Positions 49,659-61,000 of a DNA stretch of 64,000 nt are shown here, one piece after another. The notes beneath the pieces were generated by a model. That model saw nothing but the letters and a program-made list of their open reading frames with translations, had not been told where the DNA came from and ran no database searches. The stretch comes from Collinsella sp. OM04-5 (lineage in GTDB: Bacteria; Actinomycetota; Coriobacteriia; Coriobacteriales; Coriobacteriaceae). The position numbers were made by a program, and so were the translations under genes. The stretch covers positions 21,247 through 85,246 of the forward strand of contig NZ_QSUU01000012.1 of the NCBI RefSeq assembly GCF_003439125.1. Reading direction: 5' to 3'. Position 1 is the first letter of the stretch. Every line of letters begins with the position of its first letter.

Positions 49659-50441
49659 TTATTGGGCTGTGGCGGTGAAGGTTGTTTTGTCGGCGGCGAT
49701 GTGCACGTGCAGCTTTGCCTGACCGTCGCAGCTGATGAGCACGCCTACCTCGAACGGGGTTCCCGTCTTGTCGTAGGTCGAACGCACGATGCGCATCGCC
49801 GCCTTACCGGTGTTCTGTCCCAAAAGACGCGCCTCATGCTTGTCGAGGTTGACCGTCTCGTAGACGGCATCGACGCTTGCGGGCAGGATGCCGGTCTTTT
49901 CCGCGATGTAGGCGTAGAGCGAGCCATCCACGTCTTTGCGCGTGAGCTCGGGGCAAAGTGACACGGGGATATAGACGTAGTTGAGCTCCATGGGTTTGTC
50001 GTTGGCGAGACGCAGGCGGCGAATCTCCCAGACGGGTGTCCCTTCGGGCACTTTGAGCCCGGAGGCGATGCCGCGGACGGCCGGTATGCTTGAAAAGGCG
50101 AGAATCTGCGAGCTCGGAACCCGTCCCGCTTCGCGCATCCGCGCGCTGAAATTCAGGGCCAGGTCGATGCCGGGTGCTGAAGTTTGGGGCTTGATGAACG
50201 TGCCCTGGCCGCGCTTGCGCACCACGCGCCCCTCGATGACGAGATCTTGGAAGCAACGGCGCACGGTCGCGCGCGATAACTCCAGCCGCTCACAGATTTC
50301 GAGCTCGCGTGGCAGCGGCGTCTTGGTGTCGAACGCCTGGCTGGCGATAAGCAGAGCGATTCGATGTTTAAGCTGGACATAGAGCGGCGTATCACCGCTG
50401 CGGTCGAAGGGTTCGGAGGCGAGAAACGAGATCATATCCAT
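49659..50441 (-). CDS. GntR-family regulator with UTRA domain
   Basis: 260 residues. N-terminal winged helix around 20-85 (TPLPRELEICERLELSRATV, then GRVVRKRGQGTFI) and a C-terminal UTRA ligand domain, the HutC subfamily. These often sense sugar phosphates or N-acetylglucosamine-type ligands and repress uptake genes. It is divergent from the PTS genes, so it probably controls them. ATG 50441 with GGAGG 6 bases upstream; an in-frame extension of 11 codons is not supported. Confidence 0.85.
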   Translation of the reverse strand: MDMISFLASEPFDRSGDTPLYVQLKHRIALLIASQAFDTKTPLPRELEICERLELSRATVRRCFQDLVIEGRVVRKRGQGTFIKPQTSAPGIDLALNFSARMREAGRVPSSQILAFSSIPAVRGIASGLKVPEGTPVWEIRRLRLANDKPMELNYVYIPVSLCPELTRKDVDGSLYAYIAEKTGILPASVDAVYETVNLDKHEARLLGQNTGKAAMRIVRSTYDKTGTPFEVGVLISCDGQAKLHVHIAADKTTFTATAQ

Positions 50442-50615
50442 GGGGTACCTCCATGTCGTGGGCGTACGTGACATGGTCTGACACTGCGGGGCAAACCGGA
50501 GATGCCAGGCCCGATTCTTGCTGGTATGTATGGTGCATAAGGAACATAAACCATTTATCAGGCAATCTACCTGCTATTTTAAAAAGTAATTAGAAGAAAA
50601 AATAATTTAGGCACA

Positions 50616-50666
50616 AAAATAGTTGCTACCGTTAACCGATGAATAGTTGCCGTTCGCAGCTATTTT
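50616..50666. promoter_or_regulatory. possible operator in the GntR-PTS gap
   Basis: AAAATAGTTGC (50616-50626) and GCAGCTATTTT (50656-50666) form an inverted repeat with one change, and AATAGTTGC is repeated directly at 50642-50650. The 309-base gap 50442-50750 is AT-rich in its middle and must hold both promoters; no certain -35/-10 pair was found. Confidence 0.4.
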
Positions 50667-50750
50667 CTTGTACCGAACATGCCCCGGCGCAACAATAATC
50701 TCAGCAAAAAGCAAAGCCGTGCGACACACGGCAGGTCGAGAGGAGACCGC

Positions 50751-51185
50751 ATGCGGTATCTGGTAATGGTCAGTCACGGAACGCTCGCTCCCGGACTGCA
50801 CAGTGTCCTCAAGATGCTCGGCAATGACGCCCCGAACATCTTGTCGACGAGTCTCGTGGACGGCATGGGCGCTGACGAGTATGTCGAGAACGTCAAGGCG
50901 ATGCTCGCTCCCGTTACCGCCGATGACGAGGTTGTCCTGCTTGGTGACATCCTGGGCGGATCGCCGCTCACCAATGCCATGAACACGCTGGCCGAGAAGG
51001 GTTTGCTCGCCCACACCATTGCCTTCGGCGGTATGAATCTGCCCATGGCTATGACCGCCATGATGGGGCTTGCCACCATGGACCTGGATTCTCTCAAGCA
51101 GATGATGCTGCAGGAGGGCAAGAACGGTATGTCCGAGCTTGTGGTCCCGACCGATGACGCCGACGACGAGGACGACGACATCTAG
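50751..51185 (+). CDS. PTS mannose-family EIIA component
   Basis: 144 residues. Cytoplasmic phosphocarrier; the phosphorylated histidine is H9 in MRYLVMVSHGTLAPG, and LLGDILGGSPLTNAM is typical of the fold. It passes phosphate from HPr to EIIB. The tail is strongly acidic (DDADDEDDDI). ATG 50751 has GAGAGGAG upstream; the in-frame extension has no support. First gene of the EIIA-EIIB-EIIC-EIID operon, a complete mannose/GalNAc-type transporter with separate A and B proteins. Confidence 0.9.
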   Translation: MRYLVMVSHGTLAPGLHSVLKMLGNDAPNILSTSLVDGMGADEYVENVKAMLAPVTADDEVVLLGDILGGSPLTNAMNTLAEKGLLAHTIAFGGMNLPMAMTAMMGLATMDLDSLKQMMLQEGKNGMSELVVPTDDADDEDDDI

Positions 51186-51264
51186 GCAGCGCATCCGCCC
51201 CAATTTTTGTGATGGAGCGGGGGTTAAGAGGAAAGACCCCCGGTGATAAAGAAAGGGAGAACGC

Positions 51265-51753
51265 ATGATTTCGTTCATCCGTATTGACGACCGTATGATC
51301 CATGGACAGACCGTTACCCGTTGGGCCCTCGAGTATCCCTGCGACGGTCTTATCGCCGTCAACGACGCTGCAGCGTCCAACCCCGTGCTCAAGGAGGCCT
51401 ACAAGAGTGCCTCGGGCAAGAAGACGTTCGTGTGGACCAAGGAGCACTTCAAGGAGGTCTCCGAGAAGGTTCTCAAGTCCAACACCAAGTACTTCCTGAT
51501 CACCAAGAACCCGCTCGACATGAAGGAACTTCTCGTCGATTTTGGCTTTAAGCCCGGCATGGACCGCATCATCGTCGGCCCCTGCAACGACCGTCCCGGC
51601 GCCACCAAGCTCGGCAACAACCAGTCGATCACGCAGGAAGAGGCCCAGGCGCTCGAGGATCTCACCAACGCCGGCTACACGGTCGAGTTCGCCCTTATCA
51701 AGGAGAAATCCATTGGTGAGTGGCCCAAGTTCCGCGGTCAGTTTGGCTTCTAG
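51265..51753 (+). CDS. PTS mannose/fructose/sorbose-family EIIB component
   Basis: 162 residues. Signature IRIDDRMIHGQTVTRW with the phosphorylated H13; later RIIVGPCNDRPGATKLGNN. It receives phosphate from EIIA and passes it to the sugar held in EIIC/EIID. Start ATG, GAAAGGGAG upstream, 79 bases after EIIA. The sugar specificity cannot be read from it. Confidence 0.92.
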   Translation: MISFIRIDDRMIHGQTVTRWALEYPCDGLIAVNDAAASNPVLKEAYKSASGKKTFVWTKEHFKEVSEKVLKSNTKYFLITKNPLDMKELLVDFGFKPGMDRIIVGPCNDRPGATKLGNNQSITQEEAQALEDLTNAGYTVEFALIKEKSIGEWPKFRGQFGF

Positions 51754-51824
51754 TTAGGCGCCAGCTGCATTTTGGTACCTACAGCCCTGGGGAAAGGGGC
51801 TGAGGAATAAAGAAAGGGGAAAGC

Positions 51825-52682
51825 ATGGCAATCAATGCATTCCAAGCCGCGCTGTTCGGCCTGTTCGCCTGCCTGGCATCACTGCCTGGCATGGGCGGCA
51901 CGACGATCGGCAACTACACTCTGGGTCGTCCTCTGGTCGCCGGCCTCATCGTCGGCATCATCATGGGCGATATGCAGACGGGCATCCTCGTCGGCGCTGC
52001 CATCCAGGTTGTCTACATCGCTCTCGTGACCCCCGGCGGAACCGTCTCCGCCGACGTCCGCGCCGTGTCCTATATCGGCATCCCGCTGGCGATCCTCGCC
52101 ATCAAGAACTCGGGCATCGATCCCGCCTCCGCTGAGGCTGCCGGCATGGCCGCATCCCTCGGTGCCGCCGTCGGCACGCTCGGCACTGTGCTCTTCTATG
52201 GCACCGCCACCATCAACCTGGTGTGGCAGGGCATGGGGTGGAAGTGGCTCGAGAAGGGCGATCTCCACAAGCTCTACCTGGTCAACAACGTTCTGCCTTG
52301 GATTGGTCACATCGTCTGCTCGTTCCTCCCGACGTTCATCATCACCATGGGCGGCACCGCCATGGTCGACCTCATGAAGACCTACATGCCCATGGACGGC
52401 ATCGCGATGAAGACGCTGTTCACCGTCGGCTCGCTGCTGCCTACCGTCGGTATCGCCATCCTGCTCAAGCAGGTCATCTCCAAGCCGACGGACTTCCTCA
52501 CGTTCTTCTTCGGCTTCACCCTGTCCGCTGTCATGGGATGCAACCTGATTGCCGCCGCCGGCATCGGCTGCTTCTTCGCCCTGATCAACTATGAGATCGC
52601 TTCGCTCAAGATCGACCTCGCAAACGCTCCCAAGGCAGCTATCGCCTCGGGCTCCGATGGTGAGGAAGAGGAGGACATCTAA
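51825..52682 (+). CDS. PTS mannose-family EIIC component
   Basis: 285 residues, mostly hydrophobic, with GTTIGNYTLGRPLVAGLIVG and GDMQTGILVGAAIQVVYI, the family signature. It forms the membrane channel with EIID. Ends in an acidic tail. Its stop overlaps the EIID start by one base, so the two are translationally coupled. GAAAGGGGAAAG precedes the ATG. Confidence 0.92.
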   Translation: MAINAFQAALFGLFACLASLPGMGGTTIGNYTLGRPLVAGLIVGIIMGDMQTGILVGAAIQVVYIALVTPGGTVSADVRAVSYIGIPLAILAIKNSGIDPASAEAAGMAASLGAAVGTLGTVLFYGTATINLVWQGMGWKWLEKGDLHKLYLVNNVLPWIGHIVCSFLPTFIITMGGTAMVDLMKTYMPMDGIAMKTLFTVGSLLPTVGIAILLKQVISKPTDFLTFFFGFTLSAVMGCNLIAAAGIGCFFALINYEIASLKIDLANAPKAAIASGSDGEEEEDI

Positions 52683-53509
52683 TGGCAGAGAAGAAGAAAC
52701 TCTCTAAGAAAACGCTTGCCAAGTCGTTCCGCAACTGGTCCTATGGCAACCTGACTTGCTTCTCGCAGGAGCACATGCAGACCTTCGGTTACCTGTGCGC
52801 CATGCTTCCGATCGTCGAGGAGCTCTACGACACGCCCGAGGAGCAGAAGCAGGCCCTCCAGACCTACTCCGCGTTCTTCAACACCGAGCCGCAGATCGGC
52901 ACCATGATTGTCGGCGTCACCGCCGGCCTCGAGGAGGCTCGCGCAAACGGCGAGGCCATCGACGACGACGCCATCAACGGCATCCGCGCCGGCCTCATGG
53001 GCCCGCTCGCCGGCCTTGGCGACTCGCTGATCGTCGGTACCCTGATCCCGATCCTGCTCGGTATCGCCCTCGGTCTCTCGACCGGCGGCTCCCCGCTCGG
53101 CGCTATCTTCTATATCGTCGTGTGGAACCTGCTCATGTACCTCGGCATGCGCTTTGCCTACAACCAGGGCTATGAGCTCGGCGGCAAGGCGGTTGAGGCA
53201 CTGGTCGGCCCCAAGGCAAAGGCTCTTCGCGATTCCATCGTGATGGTCGGTACCATGGTCATCGGTGCAGTCGGTGCTACCTGGGTCTCCATCACCTGCA
53301 GCCCCAACCTGGTGCTGCCCGGCGGCGGTAAGTTCCAGGACACTCTCGATGGCATCTATCCGCACCTGCTGCCGATGGTCTTCATCATCTTCTGCTGGTA
53401 CATGATGACCAAGAAGAAGGTCAACCCCATCGTTATGATGCTGATTCTCGTCGTGATCGCATTCGTGGGCGTTGTTATTGGCTTCTTCGACCCGGCACTG
53501 AGCTACTAG
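52682..53509 (+). CDS. PTS mannose-family EIID component
   Basis: 275 residues. N-terminal KKLSKKTLAKSFRNWSYGNL and the family block GIRAGLMGPLAGLGDSL are conserved; several membrane helices occupy the C-terminal half, ending GFFDPALSY. Completes the transporter. Overlaps EIIC by one base. A terminator follows, so no sugar-metabolism enzyme is part of the operon. Confidence 0.93.
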   Translation: MAEKKKLSKKTLAKSFRNWSYGNLTCFSQEHMQTFGYLCAMLPIVEELYDTPEEQKQALQTYSAFFNTEPQIGTMIVGVTAGLEEARANGEAIDDDAINGIRAGLMGPLAGLGDSLIVGTLIPILLGIALGLSTGGSPLGAIFYIVVWNLLMYLGMRFAYNQGYELGGKAVEALVGPKAKALRDSIVMVGTMVIGAVGATWVSITCSPNLVLPGGGKFQDTLDGIYPHLLPMVFIIFCWYMMTKKKVNPIVMMLILVVIAFVGVVIGFFDPALSY

Positions 53510-53531
53510 TCATCATCCCCTGGCCCCCTGT

Positions 53532-53570
53532 AAGGCCGTGCGGCCTCAACCGCACGGCCTTCTGATTTTG
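53532..53570 (+). terminator. PTS operon terminator
   Basis: A perfect 12-bp stem AAGGCCGTGCGG / CCGCACGGCCTT, then CTGATTTTG. Confidence 0.85.
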
Positions 53571-53577
53571 CGCCGCC

Positions 53578-53643
53578 CTTCAAGGGCAATATGGCCAGCG
53601 ACCTCCATCGCCTACACGACACCCGCTATATTGCTCTTGAAAG
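53578..53643. repeat. imperfect 17-bp inverted repeat
   Basis: TTCAAGGGCAATAT and ATATTGCTCTTGAA pair with one G-T mismatch, and inner GCG / CGC extend the stem. It lies 62 bases before the next gene and may be a regulatory hairpin. Confidence 0.55.
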
Positions 53644-53705
53644 ATGACGTATTCGAAAAACGATGTTCTTGCACATGATGCACGCTTTGCACGAGGAGGA
53701 CCCAT

Positions 53706-54032
53706 ATGCACGAGAAACACGGACACGACCTTTCGCGCGACGACTTGATCCGCGAGGCAAAGATGCAGACCGATGCTATTCAGCGGCTCAACGTTTGGCT
53801 GCGTCTGGGCTATTCGCTCGTGGCTATTGGCTTTTTGGTGGGGATGTGGGGTATGCAGGGCGGCCCCGGCTGGGGCGTCCCCGCGGGCATCGTATGCTTG
53901 GTGGTGGGCACTCCGCTTTCGATTGTGCTTAAGGTTGGCACGACCAACGCCAAAAAGAATGTTGAGCGTATGCTCGAGGCCGCGGGTATCGACGTTGAGG
54001 AGCTTATGCGACGCAAGAAGGACGAGCAATAG
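53706..54032 (+). CDS. small membrane protein with two helices, unknown function
   Basis: 108 residues, not recognised. A charged N-terminus (His/Asp-rich) leads to two hydrophobic segments at about 33-52 and 56-78, then a charged helical tail (NVERMLEAAGIDVEELMRRKK). ATG with GAGGAGG 9 bases upstream, a strong site. It stands alone between the PTS terminator and the MarR gene. Confidence 0.7.
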   Translation: MHEKHGHDLSRDDLIREAKMQTDAIQRLNVWLRLGYSLVAIGFLVGMWGMQGGPGWGVPAGIVCLVVGTPLSIVLKVGTTNAKKNVERMLEAAGIDVEELMRRKKDEQ

Positions 54033-54100
54033 ACTTCCGCGTTGGGGTATCATAAATAATTGTTGCGAATGTTAACTAATGTACGGCAAATGACGGTTTT

Positions 54101-54577
54101 ATGGCCCTTCTAGAGTTGCAAAGGACAATATCCCCAGTGGATTACGATGACGTCGCTCGAAAACTGATTGTGTACTCACGTTCCCTTGCCAAGGGATCCT
54201 TGAGTGCTGCCGGCGGCGCCAGTGTGGGCGAGGCACCGGTTTTACAGTATCTATCGGGTATTGACGGTGATGTTATTCCCTCCGAGATTGCCAAGAAGCT
54301 GAAATTCTCCCGTGCGCGCATGTCGCATATCTTGGATTCACTCGAGAGCAAGGGTTACGTTCAGCGCAGGACCGATCCAAACGATCGTCGGCGTGTGCTG
54401 GTGAGCATTACCGAGGAAGGCCGTGATTTCGCGGCGAAAAAAAATGCCGAGAGTGTGGCATCGCTCTCGAAGCAGCTCTCAGCGCTCGGCGAACACGATG
54501 CTCAGGAGCTCGTGCGCATCCTGAATAAAGCCTACAGCCTTACCTATGATGCCGACGACTACCTGGACAATCTATAA
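54101..54577 (+). CDS. MarR-family transcriptional regulator
   Basis: 158 residues. Winged helix-turn-helix in the middle: IPSEIAKKLKFSRARMSHIL, then a wing with RRTDPNDRRRVLVSITEEG, the standard MarR pattern. It forms dimers that bind palindromic operators and often respond to small ligands or oxidants. No strong ribosome site is seen before the ATG. It lies between a small membrane protein and the large glycosidase gene, whose regulation it might control; this is inference from position. Confidence 0.85.
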   Translation: MALLELQRTISPVDYDDVARKLIVYSRSLAKGSLSAAGGASVGEAPVLQYLSGIDGDVIPSEIAKKLKFSRARMSHILDSLESKGYVQRRTDPNDRRRVLVSITEEGRDFAAKKNAESVASLSKQLSALGEHDAQELVRILNKAYSLTYDADDYLDNL

Positions 54578-55087
54578 GGATGAAGGCAGACATTTAGGTG
54601 CATCTTGAAATGCACCCGGGACAGTTGTGCCCATTGACTACCGTCAGCATCTCATTCCAAACCAAATCAGCCAACGTACGGCATAGCAATCTCCGGTAGG
54701 TCGCAGGGCGGCGGTCGAGCTTTTCTCTCGGGAAACTTCGCGAAGCCCAGTTCCCGAGGGAAAGGTATGGTCTGTGTAATACCAGATAAACAGTACATTT
54801 TTGCTAGATTGGTATTTGACTGAAGAACCAATTGGTATGGCTTATTAAGCCCACCTTGCCGTTGACGCTCATTTTACTGCCGCTGGTGGACTTCCGAACT
54901 TGGTTGCGCAAGTGCTCCCATATATTGATATGACCTAGTAGGTGGCTATCTGGTTACTACCAGTTGGCCCCTTGGTAACGGGTGGCCCCATTGTGCGGAA
55001 TGTACCGAACATCCCCGTTTGATACGTTTTCCCATGCTGCCGGGGGGCGTCCTCGGCACCTCAGCATCTCGGAAGAAAGGAGACCAG
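54578..55087. other. 510-base gene-free gap with palindrome B2 and the GH31 promoter region
   Basis: The stretch after the MarR gene contains the family B palindrome (54720-54765) and an AT-rich part (54775-54850) with repeated ATTGGTAT (54811 and around 54834), a possible operator. A short frame inside (from 55019) joins the glycosidase frame but lacks a ribosome site. No further gene is supported. Confidence 0.55.
54720..54765. repeat. intergenic palindrome family B, copy 2
   Basis: Same core as 49477-49520 but in the opposite orientation: CTTTTCTCTCGGGAA, CTTCGCGAAG, TTCCCGAGGGAAAGG. Compared with copy 1, an A-T pair in the stem has become G-C on both sides. Confidence 0.8.
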
Positions 55088-58000
55088 GTGCGCAGGAATT
55101 CCATTTTTACGAAACGGTGGGTGAAGGGAAGCGCGGTCCTCGTTGCCACTGCAGCGACGCTCGTGTTTGCCAACCCCCAACAGGCGATTGCCACGCCACT
55201 CAAGGGCGTCGACTCAGCGACCGTGTCCCAGTCTGCCTCGAATGTCGTCGACATCGATTTCGCTGACGGCATCAAGGGCCGTATTACGTTCCTCGAGGAC
55301 GGTATTTTCCGTTATAACGTCGACCCCAAGGGTGAGTTTTCCGATTACGCCACACCGCGCAGTAAGTCCCACACGGCTAAAATCCAGGCTCAGCCCGATA
55401 CCTCGGACACCTACAGCAAGCCGAGTGCGACGGTTGCCGACAAGGGCGACACTATCGAGATCACCGGCGGAAAGGCGACCGTGATCCTGGACAAGGCGAC
55501 CGGCAAGATGAGTATCAAGTCAGGCGACCGTGTCGTGGTTTCCGAGTCCGCGTCCCTCGACCTTGATAAGAAGGGTACCGTCCAGACGCTCGCCAAGGAG
55601 AAGTCCGAGAACTTCTTTGGCGGCGGCACCCAGAACGGACGCTTCCTGCACACCAACCAGACCATCGCCATCTCCAACACGAACAACTGGACCGATGGCG
55701 GCGTTGCCTCGCCCAACCCGTTTTATTGGACGAGTGACGGCTACGGCGTACTCCGAAACACGTTTGCAGAGGGTTCCTACGACTTCGGTTCCACGGACTC
55801 ATCGACGGTCACGACTTTGCACAGCGAGAATGAGTTTGATGCCTACTACTTCGTGGCGACCAACGAGGGCGCTTCGAACGTGGCAACCGAGATGCTGCAG
55901 GACTACTACAAGGTGACCGGTAACCCGGTACTGCTGCCCGAGTACGGGTTCTACCTTGGTCATCTTAATGCCTATAACCGTGATGGCTGGTCAACGACCT
56001 CGGGTCAAAAGAAGTGGGAGACCAAGGGCAGCAAGTCCTCGAGCGAGAAGGGCGACGTTAAGTACGAGTCTGGCATGTCGACGGGCTACAAGCTCGACGG
56101 CACACTTGCGGCCGAGACGCTCAACGGTGAGGGCCCTACGGTTGATACCGAGAACATGAAAGCGACCGATTTCGACCGCCAGTTCTCTGCTCGTCAGGTT
56201 ATCGATGACTACGAGGACAACGACATGCCGCTCGGCTGGTTCCTGCCGAACGACGGTTACGGCGCCGGCTATGGCCAGAACGGTTACTACAAGACCGGCG
56301 GCGTCAACTCCGACGGAGCGAGCTCGGCCGACCGTCTTAACGCTGTGCGTGCCAATGTCGACAACCTTAAGAAGTTCACCGAGTATGCCAACTCCAAGGG
56401 TGTGAGCACGGGCTTGTGGACCCAGTCCAACCTTGAGCCCGACAGCAACCCTGAGACCCCGTGGCATCTGCTTCGCGACTTCGACGCCGAGGTCAAGACG
56501 GGAGGCATCACTACCCTTAAGACCGACGTTGCCTGGGTTGGATCTGGCTACTCCTTTGGTCTTAATGGCATCAAGACAGCTTATGACACGGTGACGACCG
56601 GCGCTAACAAGCGCCCCAACATCATCACGCTCGATGGTTGGGCCGGCACGCAGCGCTTTGGTGGCATTTGGACCGGCGACCAGTATGGCGGTAACTGGGA
56701 GTACATTCGCTTCCATATCCCCACGTATATCGGTCAGAGTCTTTCGGGCAACCCCAACATCGGCTCCGACATGGATGGCATCTTTGGCGGCGACCCCATC
56801 ATCTCTGCGCGTGACTACCAGTGGAAGACGTTCACGCCCTCTATGCTTGACATGGACGGTTGGGGCACCTACCGTAAATCGCCCATGACGCACGGCGATC
56901 CCTACACAGGCATCTCGCGCTTCTACCTCAAGCTCAAGGCGCAGCTCATGCCCTATATCTACACGAGCGCGGCCTCGGCGGCCAACATCGACACGGGTAA
57001 CGGCGATGCCGGCCTGCCCATGATCCGCGCCATGCTGCTTTCCGACAACTCCGAGTACGCCGCAAGCACTTCGACGCAGTACCAGTATATGTTCGGTGAG
57101 AACTTCCTAGTGGCACCGGTGTATCAGGATACCCAGGCAGACGAGAACGGCAACGACATTCGCAATGGGATTTACCTCCCCAACTACGGCACCGACGAGA
57201 ATCCCACCATCTGGATCGATTACTTCTCGGGTAAGCAGTATCGCGGCGGCCAGGTTCTCAACAACTACGAGGCTCCGCTTTGGAAGCTGCCGCTGTTTGT
57301 GAAGGCCAACGCTATCGTGCCGATGTACGCCGAGAACAACAACCCCGAGGCCGTGAGCGACACCAACACCAAGGGTACCGACCGCAGCCAGCGTATCGTC
57401 GAGTTCTTCGCCACCGAGGGCGACGGCACCTTTACGCAGTACGAGGACGACGGCTCCTCCATCGAGAACAACACGACTGAGGACGATTCCTACGGCACGA
57501 TCGACAATATCTCCTACGGTGAGCATGTGAGCACCGTCTACAGCTCCAAGGCCGCAGGCGGCACCGCGACCTTTACCGCCGAGGCCTCGCAGGGCGGCTA
57601 CAACGGCTACGACTCCAACCGCACCACGACCTTCGTGGCCAATGTGTCCGCCAAGCCCACGAGCGTTGTCGCCAAGAACGGCGGATCCGCACTCAACGTG
57701 GTTGAGGTCGACTCGCAGGAGACCTTTGACGCCGCGACCCCCGAGGCCGGCCAGGCGGTCTACTTCTACAGCGAGACCCCCAACCTCAACCACTACGGCA
57801 GCGATGCGGACGGCACCGAGGCCGAGCAGGGCGAGAGCTTCAACAACACCAAGATCACCACGAACCCCAAGGTCTACGTCAAGTTCGCGAAGACCGATGT
57901 TGCTGCAGCGGCGCAGACGCTTGAGCTGGGCGGTTTCGTGAACGCCGACGCCACGCTCACAGCCGATCGCCTCAACGAGAACCTCTCCGCACCCACGAAC

Positions 58001-61000
58001 CTTGCTGCCCCCGAGGACGCCACGACCCCAACGAGCATCAAGCTCACCTGGGGAAAGGTCGATGGTGCTACCTCCTACGACCTTAAGGTCGACGGCACTG
58101 TGTTTGCCGTGGGTGATGCGGCCGAGTTCACGCACACCGACCTCGCCTACAATAGCAAGCACACCTACCAGATTCGTTCGCGCAACGCCGAAGGTTACTC
58201 CGCCTGGAGCGATGTGCTCGAGGCGAACTCCGCACTCGATCCGTGGCGGAACGTCCCCGACGCCGAGGAAATCACCTGGGAGGGCTCACTTTACGGCAGC
58301 CATAAGGCCGAGCTCGCCTTCGACCATGAGTTCCAGTCGGGCGACGGCGGTTTCCACTCCGGTGGCAACGATCTGGGCAAGGCGCTTACCGTTGACTATG
58401 GACGCGCTTACAAGCTCGATAAGCTCGAGTACTATCCGCGCGATGACGCCGGCAACGGCACCGTGACCAAGATGCGTGTTGAGACGAGTCTCGATGGCGT
58501 CCACTGGACGAGCCAGGAGGTCGATTGGGCACGTTCCGCTGATTGTAAGACGGTAGCGTTTGACGGCACCGTGGCCGCCCGTTACGTGCGCATGACACCG
58601 CTCGCCTCGGTCGGCAATTTCTTCTCCGCGTCCGAGATTGCCATCTACAAGACCGACGGCACGGATGGCTTCGCCGTGGGCTCCAACCTCAACAAGGCCA
58701 CGATCTCCGACGGAGACTACTCCAACATGAAGAACTATCTGGGCCTCGAGAATCGCGAGCCCGATACCCCGACGTTCGGTTCGCAGATCCGCGACCACTT
58801 CGCCGACCTCAACGATAACGGCGTTTACGACGTCTACGATTACTCGTTCACCATGGCGGGTCTTGACGGCGGCACTAAACAAAAGGGCAAGGTCGCAGGT
58901 TCGCTCGCGGTGATTCCGAGCAAGACCGAGGTCGAGGCCGGTGATGAGATCACCGTTGATGTCTATGCGGCCGACGCCAAGAACGTCAACGCCCTGGGCG
59001 CCCTCGTCAACTTCAAGAGCGACCAGTTCGAGTTTGTGTCCGAGAGCATCGCGCAGGACGGCTCGACTGCCGGCATGGAGAACCTGTCTCGCGAGAAGGT
59101 CCAGTTCGTGGACGGAACGCAGACTATCAATCTCGCCTTTGCCAACCGCGGCGATGGCAAGCTCTACAACGGTACTGGCGCGGTGGCGAGTTTCAAGCTC
59201 AAGGCCAAGACCGCCGGAAAGGTCGAACTGCCCTCGACATCTTGGCTTATCGGCCCGGCATGCGACGCACTTGAGTTTGCGAGCGACGGCACGGTGACGA
59301 TGCCGGACGTTCCTCAGCCAACGGTCGCCGAGTACGCCCAGGATGCCTTCAACATCACGATGACCAACGATGAGCTCACGACCGACGACGGGACCAACGT
59401 CGAGAAACTTATCCAGCAGAAGAGCTATAACGCGCTGTTCGATAATAACGAGGGCGACAACGGCTTTGAGTTCCTGTGGAACTGGAGTGGCAACTGGGAC
59501 AGCGAGGGTAAGCTACCGAGTTACGTGAAGCTTCCCACCACGATGACATTCGCATTTAAGACGCCGTCGAAACTCGATAGCGTCGAGGTCGTTAACCGCA
59601 ACGGCGGCAACGGAACCGTACAGAAGATCAAGGCCGTCGTGACGTTCGAGGATGGCTCGATCCAAGAGTTCGCGGGCGGGGAGTACGATTCCTTCCTGGC
59701 TCGCTACGCCTTTGACCTCTCTGCCGAGAACAAGGGCAAGAAGGCGACCAAGGTCGAGGTCACGCCGCTTGAGGCATCGGGTGACCAGATGCTCACACTG
59801 CGTGAGGTCAACTTCAACTACACGCAGGGTGTCGAGGCCATCGAGGGTGTCGAGCTAGGCAAGAACCAGACCGAGTTCTTTGAAGGCGACATTACGCCCG
59901 TCGACGCCAAGGCTACGCCTGAGAGCGCTGGCTACCCCTATGTGACGGTCGAGAGCTCCGACCCCTCTGTGGTAAGCGTCTCCGCTGTTCAGGCTGGCGA
60001 TAGCGTGAGCTACTACCTGCGTGCCAACAAGGCCGGCAAGGCAAAGATCACGGTGGCGTCGGTACTCGACCCCTCCAAGACCGCATCCTATGAGGTCGAG
60101 GTCAAGGCTGGTGTCGATACCTCTGCGCTCGTGGCAGCGCTTTCCAAGGCCGCGGGCTACAGCGAGTCCGTCTACACCAAGGATTCCTATGCAGCTCTCA
60201 CCACTGCGGTCGAGGCGGCTCGGAAGCTCCTCGACAGCGGCCAGGGCAGCTATAGCAAGAAGGATGTCGCAGACGCCACTGCCAAGATCGAGAAGGCAAT
60301 CGACGGCCTCAAGATGCGCCCTGTCGATGAGAAGATCCTCATCAACACGCCCGAGAACCGCAAGAACGTCAAGGTGGCCGACTTCTCGAGTGAGGCCGAC
60401 TACGAGGGCAGCAACGCCGTCAACGCTCTCGACGGCGACGAGCGGACGCTTTGGCACAGCGACTGGGCCCATGGGACCGGTATGCCCCAGTATCTGAGTG
60501 TCGACCTGGGCCGCGACTACGATCTCACCGACGTTACATTCCTGCCGCGCCAGGACGGCGGCACTAACGGCGATATCTTCGAGGCCGAGATACTGGTCTC
60601 CGACACTGCCGACGGTTATGAGATGGGCACCGCCGCGTCGATGGGTACGTTCGCCTTCGACAACGACGGCCGCGTGCTCACCGACCGTGGCGACTGGAAG
60701 CAGATGAGCTTTGGCGCCGCGCGCGGTCGCTACGTGACCGTCAAGGTGATTCACGCCGGCGGTGGCGACGTTGATGCCTACTGCAGCATGGCGGAGCTCA
60801 AGTTCTACGGTACGGCCGTCCCCGATCCGGTGGCGAAGGATGATCTCGCTACCGCGATCGAAAAGGTTGATGCCGAGGTTGCTGCCGGCGACCTCAAGGC
60901 CGGTGACTACACCGAGGCCTCCTGGACGGCGCTCGAGAACGCCCTGGCGAGCGCCCGCGCCATCTTGAGTGACGAGAACGCCACGCAGGACGAGGTCGAC

